Positions 53,730-62,676 of a DNA stretch of 64,000 nucleotides are shown one piece after another. Source of the stretch: Firmicutes bacterium AF25-13AC. GTDB taxonomy: Bacteria > Bacillota > Clostridia > Lachnospirales > Lachnospiraceae. The stretch spans positions 81,453 to 145,452 of the forward strand of contig QUFP01000003.1 of NCBI GenBank assembly GCA_003478935.1, written 5' to 3'. The translations under genes were made by a program, and so were the position numbers. Position 1 is the first letter of the stretch, and each line of letters begins with the position of its first letter. The notes beneath the pieces were generated by a model, which was not told where the DNA came from, searched no databases, and saw only the letters and a list, made by a program, of their open reading frames with translations.

Positions 53730-55919
53730 ATGAATAAATTATGCAGGAATGCGCTGGCATCCTGTCTGGCTGCGACACTTGCAGTTGGAGGAGGCATTGC
53801 AGTACCGGCAGCATCAGGCGCGTCGCTTGAACAGGATACAGCTGTGGCAGGCATGGCGGTTTCTCTTGATAACTACTATGCAAGCAGCCAGACGCCTGAA
53901 GCAGATATTATGGATTATATTCGTTATATAGTTGCTTCAGCGCAGGAGAAAAAAATTATCCCAGTTTTTACTGTAAATGCGACGACGAAAGAAGATGGTT
54001 CCGTTGTATTTGGAACTAGCTTGGTATCAAAGGATGCTAGCGAAAAGGAAGAAGGACTTGTCAGTGTAATGGCAAGCTTAAATGTTAGAAATAAGCCATC
54101 TGTATCAAGCAATGTGATCGGATATTTATACAGCAATTGTGTTGTTTCTATTTATGACACTGTTGATAACAGTGAAGGCAGCTGGTATCTGGTCAAAAGT
54201 GGAGATGTAGAGGGTTATGTGTCATCTGATTATGTATTAACAGGTGCAGCTGCAAAGGCGAGCGATGAGGATCTTACAAACCGTTATGCAAAGGTAAAAG
54301 CCAATACAGCGGTTGTTTACAGTTCAGCATCAAGCGGTGCCGATAGTGTTGGCAGCGTTTACAAGGATGGTGATTATAAGGTTCTTGCAATTCAGAACGG
54401 ATTTGTAAAGATTGCAGTTAACGAAGAATTTGCCGGATTTGTTAAAGCAGAGGATGTTTCTTTATACACACGTCATGCAGAGGCAGTAGCAATCACTGAT
54501 CAGATGGTAAAAAATCAGTTGGACAGCTATCTTGTAGATATTCGTGATGCAGAGGCAATTTTTGAAAAGCGTATGGCAGCAGCAGATTATCAGGCAGCTT
54601 ACAACGCAAGTACATATGCATATCAGCTTTGGGAATATTACATAAATGATGCTTCTAACGCAGGTTATACAGATTTAGTAACAACAGCAAAGAGCGAGCA
54701 GAAAAAGACAGCCGACATGGTAGCGCGTGCGACAGCAGCGTTAAATGGTGAGACAGTTGCAGAGACGTCAACGGAGGTACCTACTACTACTACGACAGTG
54801 GCAGCTACGTCTGCTGAGGAAACAACAACAAGCTCACAGGCACAGACTTCATCAAGTGAAGCAGAAAAAACGCAGCCAGAACAGACCACACCTACAACGG
54901 TAGAAGATACCACAACTACAACAGTAGAGGATACTACAACTACAACAGTAGAGGATACCACAACTACGACAGCTGAGCAGACAACGCCGACTACAGTAGA
55001 AGATACCACAACTACGACAGCTGAGCAGACAACGCCGACTACAGTAGAAGATACTACAACTACAACAGCTGATAATACTACTCCTTCAGAGACTGTAAAA
55101 GCAATTCAGGGTATTGAGGCATTTTATACTGGAAGCAGCAAGACAGAAGGACAGGTACTCAGTGCAAGTGAGCTGTATATTGTTGTTACTTACACAGATG
55201 GAACAACACAGACAGTAACAGAAGGCTTAAGCTGTGAGCAGGTTGGCATGATGTTAAGTGCAGGCTGGAATACTGTTACAGTAAGCTATCAGGGATTTTC
55301 TTCATCATTTGATTTGAATGTAGCAACGGTTGAGGCTTCTTCAGAAACGCAGCCGTCAGAAGTTCCTTCATCTGAGACAGTACCTGATGAGACAACCACT
55401 ACAGTTGAAGAGACTGCTCCATCATCAGAGACAGAGACAACCACCACAACAGCGGCAGAAACCACACCCACTACAGTTGAAGAAACAACTACTACAACGA
55501 CAGCGGCAGAGACAACTACCACACAGGAAATTACAACTCCATCAAACAACTCAACACCGCTTCGTGATTCAATTGTTAATTATGCATTAGGCTGGGTAGG
55601 TCAGTGCAATTATGTATATGGAGGCACCGATCTTTCTATTGGCGGTTCTGTAGACTGCTCTGGATTTACTATGCAGGTATACAGCAGAGTGGCAGGTGTA
55701 AGCCTTCCGCATCACTCCATGTCCCAGATGAATTGTGGTTCTGCTATCACTTACGATCAGCTTAGACCAGGTGATCTTGTATTTTATAATAATCCGAACC
55801 ATGTGGCAATTTACATCGGTAACGGTGCAATTGTTCATGCAGGTTCACCAGAGACTGGAATTAATGTAACATCTGTATTCTTTAAGACACCTATAGGATA
55901 TCGTACATATTTGCCGTAA
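53730..55919 (+). CDS. SH3-domain NlpC/P60 cell-wall hydrolase
   Basis: 729-aa secreted peptidoglycan endopeptidase. Signal peptide (about residues 1-31); two SH3b repeats (about 110-250: SLNVRNKPSVSSNVIGYLYS...); a helical region; a Thr/Glu-rich linker (about 345-450) made of tandem repeats; an Ig-like segment (AIQGIEAFYTGSSKTEGQVL...); a second Thr-rich linker; and the NlpC/P60 domain with Cys in SVDCSGFTM and His in NHVAIYIGNGAIVHAG. It likely trims wall stem peptides. Confidence 0.92.
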   Translation: MNKLCRNALASCLAATLAVGGGIAVPAASGASLEQDTAVAGMAVSLDNYYASSQTPEADIMDYIRYIVASAQEKKIIPVFTVNATTKEDGSVVFGTSLVSKDASEKEEGLVSVMASLNVRNKPSVSSNVIGYLYSNCVVSIYDTVDNSEGSWYLVKSGDVEGYVSSDYVLTGAAAKASDEDLTNRYAKVKANTAVVYSSASSGADSVGSVYKDGDYKVLAIQNGFVKIAVNEEFAGFVKAEDVSLYTRHAEAVAITDQMVKNQLDSYLVDIRDAEAIFEKRMAAADYQAAYNASTYAYQLWEYYINDASNAGYTDLVTTAKSEQKKTADMVARATAALNGETVAETSTEVPTTTTTVAATSAEETTTSSQAQTSSSEAEKTQPEQTTPTTVEDTTTTTVEDTTTTTVEDTTTTTAEQTTPTTVEDTTTTTAEQTTPTTVEDTTTTTADNTTPSETVKAIQGIEAFYTGSSKTEGQVLSASELYIVVTYTDGTTQTVTEGLSCEQVGMMLSAGWNTVTVSYQGFSSSFDLNVATVEASSETQPSEVPSSETVPDETTTTVEETAPSSETETTTTTAAETTPTTVEETTTTTTAAETTTTQEITTPSNNSTPLRDSIVNYALGWVGQCNYVYGGTDLSIGGSVDCSGFTMQVYSRVAGVSLPHHSMSQMNCGSAITYDQLRPGDLVFYNNPNHVAIYIGNGAIVHAGSPETGINVTSVFFKTPIGYRTYLP
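54889..55072 (+). repeat. In-frame tandem repeats encoding Thr-rich linker
   Basis: A 24-nt unit (TTTTVEDT) and a 48-nt unit (TTTAEQTT-PTTVEDTT) repeat in tandem with near identity. The repeats keep frame, so copy number changes would alter linker length. Confidence 0.85.
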
Positions 55920-55935
55920 AGAATAATAAAATAAA

Positions 55936-55968
55936 GGGCGACACCCGAAAGGGTGTCGTTTTTATTTA
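55936..55968 (+). terminator. Rho-independent terminator
   Basis: CGACACCC-GAAA-GGGTGTCG followed by TTTTTATTT, just after the hydrolase stop codon. Confidence 0.9.
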
Positions 55969-56060
55969 TAGAGAGAATATCCTTGCACTTTTTTATATTT
56001 GTGTTATCATAATATAATGACTAATTGTATGTAATTATTCGAACATGAAAGGTGAAGGGT

Positions 56061-57422
56061 ATGAAAATAATAATTGCGGGCGTCGGAAAGGTTGGATCAA
56101 CGCTGACTAGACAGCTGAGCGCCTCAGGTTATGATATTACGCTTATTGATGTAAAGCAGCAGGTATTGGAAGCAAACGTAGAAAAATATGATGTAATGGC
56201 AGTTTTAGGAAATTGTGCCACTATGGAGACATTGCTTCAGGCAGGTGTAAAAGATGCGGATCTTTTAATTGCAATGACTGGTGCAGATGAGTTAAATCTT
56301 CTGTGCAGCATGACTGCTCATGGAATCAATCCAAACATCCATACAATTGCAAGAATCTGTAATCCTGATTATACAGATCAGGTTTACAAAATGCAGAAAA
56401 CATTTGCGCTGTCATTGACAGTAAATCCGGAAAAGCAGGCTGCAATCGAGATTGAACGACTGCTTAAATTCCCAGGCTTCTTAAAGAGAGACAGCTTTGC
56501 AAAGGGAAGAGTAGAGATCGTAGAGCTGCGTGTTGATGAAAGAAGCCGTTTGTGCAATGTTGCTCTTAGTGAATTGAATCGTGTAATAAAGTGTCGTGTT
56601 CTTGTATGTGCCGTGCTTAGAAGAGGTGATGTTGTAGCACCGGATGGAAGCTTTGTGCTTAGAGAGGGCGACAGAATCTTTGTTACGGCATCAACAGAAA
56701 TCTTGGCGACACTTCTTGATAATCTTGGAATTATAACAAAAAAGGTCAATCATGTTATGATCTGCGGCGGCGGACGTGTAAGCTATTATCTTGCTCAGCA
56801 GCTTGAAAAAGATGGCATGACGGTACGTTTGATCGAGAAGGATCCAAAGCATTGTGAGGAACTTGCAGCGCTTCTTCCTAAAACAGAGATTATCAATGAT
56901 GATGCGAGCAATACATTTGTGCTGAAGCGTGAAAATATTGAAAGCTGTGACGCACTTGTCACGGCAACTGGTATGGACGAGTTAAATATGATTATTTCTC
57001 TGTATGGAACTAAGCATGGTGTATCTCAGGTTATCACAAAGCTTGGTCATATGGAAAATGGCAGCATGATTGATCAGCTTCCGATTGGAAGTACGATCTG
57101 GCCGAAGGATCTTTGCTGTAACGGTATTGTGCGTTATATACGTGCAATGCACAATCAGACAGGAGCAGCCGTATCAGTTCATTCCATAGCAGATGGAAAG
57201 GCAGAGGCAATTGAGTTTCATGTTGAAGAGAAAAAGCCGTATTGTGATAAGCCGTTAAAGAGCATGAAAGTGAAGCAAAATATTCTTGTAGCCTGTATTA
57301 CACACGGCGGCGTTACAGAGCTTCCGGGAGGAGATTCTGTCATTCGAGAGGGTGATACAGTTGTTGTTGTCACAACAAGAAATGATATTATCTATAAGCT
57401 TGACGATATTTTTGAAGCATAA
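56061..57422 (+). CDS. trkA: Potassium transporter regulatory subunit TrkA
   Basis: 453 aa with two RCK units. Each has a nucleotide-binding motif: GVGKVGSTLTRQL (residues 8-20) and ICGGGRVSYYLAQQL (about 235-249), and a TrkA-C domain (VAPDGSFVLREGDRIF, VIREGDTVVVVTT). The AAGG-type Shine-Dalgarno favours ATG 56061 over GTG 56052. The membrane subunit gene follows 36 nt later. Confidence 0.94.
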   Translation: MKIIIAGVGKVGSTLTRQLSASGYDITLIDVKQQVLEANVEKYDVMAVLGNCATMETLLQAGVKDADLLIAMTGADELNLLCSMTAHGINPNIHTIARICNPDYTDQVYKMQKTFALSLTVNPEKQAAIEIERLLKFPGFLKRDSFAKGRVEIVELRVDERSRLCNVALSELNRVIKCRVLVCAVLRRGDVVAPDGSFVLREGDRIFVTASTEILATLLDNLGIITKKVNHVMICGGGRVSYYLAQQLEKDGMTVRLIEKDPKHCEELAALLPKTEIINDDASNTFVLKRENIESCDALVTATGMDELNMIISLYGTKHGVSQVITKLGHMENGSMIDQLPIGSTIWPKDLCCNGIVRYIRAMHNQTGAAVSVHSIADGKAEAIEFHVEEKKPYCDKPLKSMKVKQNILVACITHGGVTELPGGDSVIREGDTVVVVTTRNDIIYKLDDIFEA

Positions 57423-57458
57423 CAAATACAGTTTCTGCAAAAAAGGAGTTTTTTAATT

Positions 57459-58910
57459 ATGAACTATAAAATGATGGGGCGGCTGATTGCGCAGATTCTG
57501 TTGGCGGAGGCGGCATTTATGGTGCCGGCATTGATTATAAGTCTGGCTGGTCAGGATAGTCAGGCAATTTTAGGATTTGCTTTAAGTATCCTTGTGATTT
57601 TAGCAGTGGCAGGTGTGCTTATGTTTTTTGCAAGAAAAGCCAAAAAAGGCTTTTATGCAAGAGAAGGTATGGTTTGTGTCGGACTCGCATGGATCGTAAT
57701 GAGCCTTTTAGGCTGTCTTCCATTTTGGATTTCACGTGAAATTCCGTTTTATCTTGATGGATTATTTGAGATCGTATCTGGTTTTACGACAACAGGTGCA
57801 TCTATTTTATCGAATGTAGAAGGTCTTTCAAATGGAATGCTTTACTGGAGAAGCTTTAGCCACTGGGTTGGCGGTATGGGTGTTCTTGTATTTTTACTTG
57901 CAGTTGTTCCTGTCAGCGGCCGAAATGATGGTTTTACAATGCATCTGCTTCGAGCAGAGAGCCCGGGACCTAATGTTGCAAAGCTTGTTCCAAGAATCAG
58001 AAGTACAGCCGGAATTTTATATATTTTGTACATTGTATTGACAGTAGTAGATTTCCTGCTTTTGATTGTTGGAAAAATGCCTGTATTAGAGGCTGTGTGT
58101 ACAGCATTTGGAACAGCCGGAACTGGTGGATTTGGTGTAAAAAATGATAGTATGGCAAGCTACAGTCCGTATATTCAAAATGTATGTACAGTGTTCATGT
58201 TGCTGTTTGGTGTGAATTTTAGCTGCTATTATCTTTTGATAATGAAGCAGGTAAAGAGTGTATATAAAGATGAAGAACTTCGTCTTTATGTTGGAATGGT
58301 ACTGGGCAGTGTGCTTTTGATTGTGATTAATCTGAGAGGTTTTTATGGAACACTTGAAGAGACAATACGCCACGCATTTTTCCAGGTGGCCAGTATTGTG
58401 ACGACTACAGGTTTTGCTACCACAGACTTTGATTTGTGGCCAGGTTTTTCAAAGTCAATCCTATTATGTCTGATGGTAGTGGGTGCCTGTGCAGGAAGTA
58501 CAGGCGGAGGTTTTAAGTGCGGAAGACTTTTGCTCGTCTTTAAGAGTCTTAGAAGAAACATCCAGAAAATGCTTCGTCCGCAGCGAATCCAGGCAGTGCG
58601 CAGCAACAAGCAGGTCGTATCAGAGAAGGTGCTTGAAAATACAAACGCCTATCTTGCTGCATATGTACTTATTATTATGTTTAGTCTGCTAGTTACTTCA
58701 ATAGATGGTTTTTCTGTTGGAACTAATTTTTCAGCCGTACTTGCCTGCTTTAATAATATCGGACCAGGTCTTGAATTAGTAGGCCCGACATGTAACTTCT
58801 CAATCTATAGTCCGCTGGCAAAAATTGTACTAATTTTTGATATGCTGGCTGGACGATTGGAAATTTTCCCAATTTTGATTCTTTTGTCACGCGATACGTG
58901 GAGACGCTGA
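57459..58910 (+). CDS. trkH: Potassium uptake membrane subunit TrkH
   Basis: 483-aa channel-like K+ transporter subunit. Four pore-loop selectivity regions are seen: VSGFTTTGASI, GTAGTGGFGV, TTTGFATTDFDLW and NIGPGLELVG. Ten hydrophobic segments. It forms the complex with TrkA in the same operon. AAAAAAGGAG precedes the ATG. Confidence 0.94.
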   Translation: MNYKMMGRLIAQILLAEAAFMVPALIISLAGQDSQAILGFALSILVILAVAGVLMFFARKAKKGFYAREGMVCVGLAWIVMSLLGCLPFWISREIPFYLDGLFEIVSGFTTTGASILSNVEGLSNGMLYWRSFSHWVGGMGVLVFLLAVVPVSGRNDGFTMHLLRAESPGPNVAKLVPRIRSTAGILYILYIVLTVVDFLLLIVGKMPVLEAVCTAFGTAGTGGFGVKNDSMASYSPYIQNVCTVFMLLFGVNFSCYYLLIMKQVKSVYKDEELRLYVGMVLGSVLLIVINLRGFYGTLEETIRHAFFQVASIVTTTGFATTDFDLWPGFSKSILLCLMVVGACAGSTGGGFKCGRLLLVFKSLRRNIQKMLRPQRIQAVRSNKQVVSEKVLENTNAYLAAYVLIIMFSLLVTSIDGFSVGTNFSAVLACFNNIGPGLELVGPTCNFSIYSPLAKIVLIFDMLAGRLEIFPILILLSRDTWRR

Positions 58911-58933
58911 TAAATATTAGTGACGAGAAATAT

Positions 58934-58967
58934 AAAAAAGTGCCATGGATGTCCAAGGCACTTTTTT
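58934..58967. terminator. Bidirectional terminator between trkH and asnA
   Basis: AAAAAAGTGCC pairs with GGCACTTTTTT around ATGGATGTCCAA; the T/A runs on both sides serve both convergent genes. Confidence 0.85.
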
Positions 58968-58975
58968 GATATGCA

Positions 58976-59986
58976 TTAAAGCAATGTAATATTGTGCTTT
59001 TTTGCTTCCTTTCTGATATCAGCAGGCCAGATAGAGGACTGAACCTCACCGATGTGGGCACGGCGAAGGAAGAACATACAGATACGAGACTGACCAATAC
59101 CGCCGCCAATAGTGTAAGGAAGTTCTTTATTTAGTATTGCCTTTTGGAAAGCAAGGTTGGCGCGCTCTGGGCAGCCAGCCTTCTCAAGCTGAGTGCGAAG
59201 AGAGTTCTCATCAACACGAATACCCATGGAGGAAAGTTCAAGAGCAATGTCAAGAACTGGATAGTAGACAAGAATATCGGCATTGAGTGCCCAGTCATCA
59301 TAATCTGGTGCACGTCCGTCATGCGGCTCACCATTTCCAAGCTTATCACCGATCTGCATCAGGCAGACAGCCTTTTTTTCCTTAGTGATCAGATATTCAC
59401 GCTCCTTTGGAGTCTTGTCCGGGTACATATCAAGAAGCTCCTGAGAAGTAATAAAGAAAATTTCTTTAGGAAGAATTTCCTCTATGTAATCATACTGTAT
59501 TGCCATGTACATTTCTGTCTTTCTAAGTGTCTTGTATACATCACGGACAACGGACTTTAAAGTGTCGAGTGTTCGATCTTCTTTTGAGATGATTTTTTCC
59601 CAGTCCCACTGATCAACAAAGATGGAGTGGATGTTATCTGTAGTCTCATCACGGCGAATTGCGTTCATATCAGTGTAAAGACCCTCACCATTTGAGAAGC
59701 CGTATTCCTTTAAAGCATAACGCTTCCACTTTGCGAGAGAGTGTACAACCTCAGCGTTAAAACCGCTTTGCTCCTTAATGTCAAATGATACAGGGCGCTC
59801 AACACCATTTAAGTTGTCATTTAGGCCGGAAGCCGGATCAACAAACAGCGGTGCTGATACGCGAAGCAGATTTAGCTGCTTTGCAAGCAGATCCTGAAAG
59901 AAATCTTTGACTGTTTTGATGGCAATCTGTGTATCATGCAGATTTAAAGCTGGTTCATAGCCCTCTGGGATAATTAAGTGTTCCAT
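58976..59986 (-). CDS. asnA: Aspartate-ammonia ligase
   Basis: 336-aa ammonia-dependent asparagine synthetase, class II synthetase-like fold. Characteristic strings are RVSAPLFVDPASGLNDNLNG, VERPVSFDIKEQ, VHSLAKWKRYAL, FVDQWDWEK and TIGGGIGQSRICMFFL. Full length. Its own short unit between terminator and proBA. Confidence 0.95.
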   Translation of the reverse strand: MEHLIIPEGYEPALNLHDTQIAIKTVKDFFQDLLAKQLNLLRVSAPLFVDPASGLNDNLNGVERPVSFDIKEQSGFNAEVVHSLAKWKRYALKEYGFSNGEGLYTDMNAIRRDETTDNIHSIFVDQWDWEKIISKEDRTLDTLKSVVRDVYKTLRKTEMYMAIQYDYIEEILPKEIFFITSQELLDMYPDKTPKEREYLITKEKKAVCLMQIGDKLGNGEPHDGRAPDYDDWALNADILVYYPVLDIALELSSMGIRVDENSLRTQLEKAGCPERANLAFQKAILNKELPYTIGGGIGQSRICMFFLRRAHIGEVQSSIWPADIRKEAKKHNITLL

Positions 59987-60072
59987 AATTCCTCCAAGTA
60001 GATTTATTTAAACGGACATAAGATAATAGCTGCAGCCGTTTAGAAGTATGTTAAGATAGTGTGAGGCTTTTG

Positions 60073-61324
60073 TCAACGGGTCTGTCCATTTCCAGTGATA
60101 ACATATTTGTAAGCTGTCAGCTCACGAAGCCCCATTGGACCGCGCGCGTGAAGCTTCTGTGTTGAAATTCCCATTTCACAGCCAAGACCAAACTCACCTC
60201 CGTCAGTAAAGCGAGTTGATGCATTGACATATACGGCAGCACTGTCCACAAGAGTTGTAAATAGAGCAGCAGTCTGTTCATTTTGTGTAATGATTGATTC
60301 ACTGTGATGAGTAGAGTGGGAAGCAATATGTGAAATCGCTTCGTTCACATCACTTACTACATGTACAGCGAGAATATAGTCGAGAAATTCCGTATCAAAA
60401 TCATTCTCATCTGCAGGAGTACCATCAATAATTGAAAGAGCTTTTTTATCAAGGAGAAGCTTAGCAGGATGCTCGCGAGATGGGTCACACAAGCTTTTTT
60501 GCAGCATAGGAAGAAAATTCTTTGCTACATCTCGGTGCACAAGACAAACCTCGGCAGCATTGCACACAGAAGGACGGCTCATTTTTGCATTTTCAACTAT
60601 TCGCAGTGCCATGGAAAGGTCAGCATCCTTATCCACATAGATATGACAAATTCCAGTGCCTGTCTGAATACAAGGAACAAGCGCCTGCTCTACACATGCT
60701 TTTATAAGTCCTGCACCGCCGCGCGGAATCAAAAGATCAATAAAACCAACGGCACGCATTAAGTCAAGTGCACTTTTTCGGCTTGTATCCTCAATCAGGT
60801 TTATGACCTGCTCATTTATGCCACAGCTATGAAGACCTTTTTTTAAGTGCATTGACAATTGAAAATGCACTGTGAAAGGCTTCCTTTCCTGTGCGAAGTA
60901 CGCAGACATTTCCAGATTTTAAAGCTAGAGCAGCAGCATCAGAGGTGACATTTGGGCGGCTTTCGTAAATAATAGCGATAACACCCATTGGTACAGAGAC
61001 TTTTTGAATATGAAGTCCGTTTGGGCGCGTTTCATCAGAAAGAATGCGGCCAACAGGATCAGGCAGTGCAGCGACAGCACGAATACCGTCTGCCATAGCG
61101 CGTATGCGTGATTCATCAAGCTTAAGCCGGTCGAGCATGACAGAAGATATAGTGTCTTTTGCTGCGTCCATATCTTTTTTATTTTCACAAAGAATAGAAG
61201 AAGTGTCAGCAATTAGTGCATCAGCCATAGCAAGAAGCGCTTTATTTTTTTCTTCACTTTTCAAAACCGCCAGAGAAGAAACAGCTGCTTTGGCCTCTCG
61301 TAAAATACACTTTGTTTCTTTCAT
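60073..61324 (-). CDS. proA: Gamma-glutamyl phosphate reductase, frameshifted
   Basis: About 416 aa; second step of proline synthesis. NAD(P)-binding and catalytic regions include [39 protein letters not shown] and active-site Cys in [12 protein letters not shown]. An A run on the coding strand (60838-60844) has seven bases where six restore the frame ([14 protein letters not shown]), so this is one extra A. It follows proB by 20 nt in the leftward operon. Confidence 0.92.
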
Positions 61325-61344
61325 AATGCGTTTAGTCCTTTCTT

Positions 61345-62121
61345 TTAAAGCATTTTTTTCTGCGCAAGAAAACGTGTTCCAGCTTGTTTTCCATCTGCGA
61401 TGTCATATAAGATAACAGGGTCAGCTCCGTTTGCAATAACCATATCAATGCCATTTTCTGTTGCAATCTGTGCAGCCTGAATTTTTGTAGTCATGCCGCC
61501 AGTTCCAAGATTTGTGCCTGCACCAGAAGTCATAGCTTTAATTTCAGGTGTGATTTCACAAACAGTAGGAATAAGAGTGGCAGAAGGATCCTTTCTTGGA
61601 TCAGCTGTAAAAAGGCCGTCAATATCAGAAAGAAGCACGAGTAAATCAGCGTGAACAGTGCTTGCTACAATTGCGCTAAGCGTATCGTTGTCACCAATCA
61701 CAATCTCAGCAGTAGAGATTGTATCATTTTCATTGATAATTGGAATTGCACCAAGAGAAAGCAGACGCTCCATTGTATTTTCCACATTTTGCCGTCTGTC
61801 ATCGTGCTCAATATCTTCACTAGTTAAAAGGATTTGGGCAACTGTGTGATTATATTCACCAAAAAGCTTATCATATGTATACATAAGCTCACACTGACCT
61901 ACAGCTGCTGCTGCCTGCTTTGTTGGCATATCAGACGGTCGCTCCTTTAATGAAAGCTTGCCGGCACCCATACCAATGGCACCAGATGAGACCATGACAA
62001 TTTCATGTCCGGCATTTTTTAAATCACTGATTACCTTGCAGAGCACCTCTGTACGTCGTATATTAAGTCGTCCGGTGTGATGAGCAAGAGTGGAAGTACC
62101 AATTTTTATGACAATACGCAT
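61345..62121 (-). CDS. proB: Glutamate 5-kinase (short form)
   Basis: 258-aa amino-acid kinase; first step of proline synthesis. Kinase motifs are [40 protein letters not shown] and [12 protein letters not shown]. There is no C-terminal PUA domain, so it is the short form common in Firmicutes. Start MRIVIKIG at 62121 is chosen over the upstream ATG at 62133. It heads the proBA operon. Confidence 0.93.
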   Translation of the reverse strand: MRIVIKIGTSTLAHHTGRLNIRRTEVLCKVISDLKNAGHEIVMVSSGAIGMGAGKLSLKERPSDMPTKQAAAAVGQCELMYTYDKLFGEYNHTVAQILLTSEDIEHDDRRQNVENTMERLLSLGAIPIINENDTISTAEIVIGDNDTLSAIVASTVHADLLVLLSDIDGLFTADPRKDPSATLIPTVCEITPEIKAMTSGAGTNLGTGGMTTKIQAAQIATENGIDMVIANGADPVILYDIADGKQAGTRFLAQKKML

Positions 62122-62194
62122 AGTGAAAACCATACCTTTCTGCTTTTGAAGTTGATTTTAATGTAACTATTTAGAAATCATAGCTACATTTTAC

Positions 62195-62250
62195 TTTAGG
62201 AATCTGGCGTGGGAATCCACGGCCATTCAATGACCGAGATGAAAGCACCG
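62195..62250. other. Possible IS605-type right-end remnant
   Basis: CGTGG-GAAT-CCACG (62208-62221) and GGCCATT-C-AATGACC (62221-62235) stems in tandem resemble the paired hairpins near the right end and guide-RNA scaffold of tnpB elements. Nothing else of such a copy is seen. Confidence 0.3.
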
Positions 62251-62272
62251 CTTGCTTTTATCATACCATAAA

Positions 62273-62328
62273 TCTGCCGAAGGCGTAAAGCTTTTTGTGT
62301 TCCAAAAAGCGAAACTGTCTTCGGCAGA
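62273..62328. other. Two-level hairpin upstream of proB and tnpA remnant
   Basis: TCTGCCGAAG (62273-62282) pairs with CTTCGGCAGA (62319-62328); GCTTTTTG pairs with CAAAAAGC inside. It lies in the 62122-62437 gap and may serve proB or mark the element end. Confidence 0.6.
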
Positions 62329-62402
62329 GAAATATAGGGAAGATTCGGGTGGCAGTCTACAGAGAAAACAATACTGTATGTATAATATATTCCAACTATT
62401 TG

Positions 62403-62431
62403 TTGACTATATGTATACTATATGATATAAT
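62403..62431 (+). promoter_or_regulatory. Promoter of the tnpA-tnpB unit
   Basis: TTGACT (62403-62408) and TATAAT (62426-62431) with 17-nt spacing, immediately before the tnpA remnant. Confidence 0.65.
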
Positions 62432-62437
62432 ATATGT

Positions 62438-62641
62438 GAAAAAGATAGCCTGAAACATGCACGTACCTGCATGTATAACATCAATTATCATATTGTTTGT
62501 TCGGTAAAATACCGCAGAAAGATGTACGAAAAGTTTCCAGACTTACGTCAACAGCAGTGGAAAGGAGAGCTTTGGAACCATTCTTACTACCTTGAAACAA
62601 TTGGCGACATCTCAGAAGAGACTATCCGTAAGTATATGTAA
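62438..62641 (+). pseudogene. tnpA: Internally deleted IS200/IS605-type tnpA remnant
   Basis: About 67 codons. The N-terminal strand (YNINYHIVCSVKYRRK) is joined directly to the C-terminal catalytic-Tyr helix region (LWNHSYYLETIGDISEETIR) in one frame. The HUH nickase core, usually about 70-80 aa between them, is missing, and there is no clear ATG. It should not catalyse transposition. Transposase family is sure; any residual role is speculation. Confidence 0.75.
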
Positions 62642-62676
62642 CATCAGTCAAAACAGTATTAACGAAAGGAGGGGCT

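Noticed and set aside
54889..55072. CRISPR-like tandem repeats
   Set aside because: They are in frame, contiguous and encode a Thr-rich linker.
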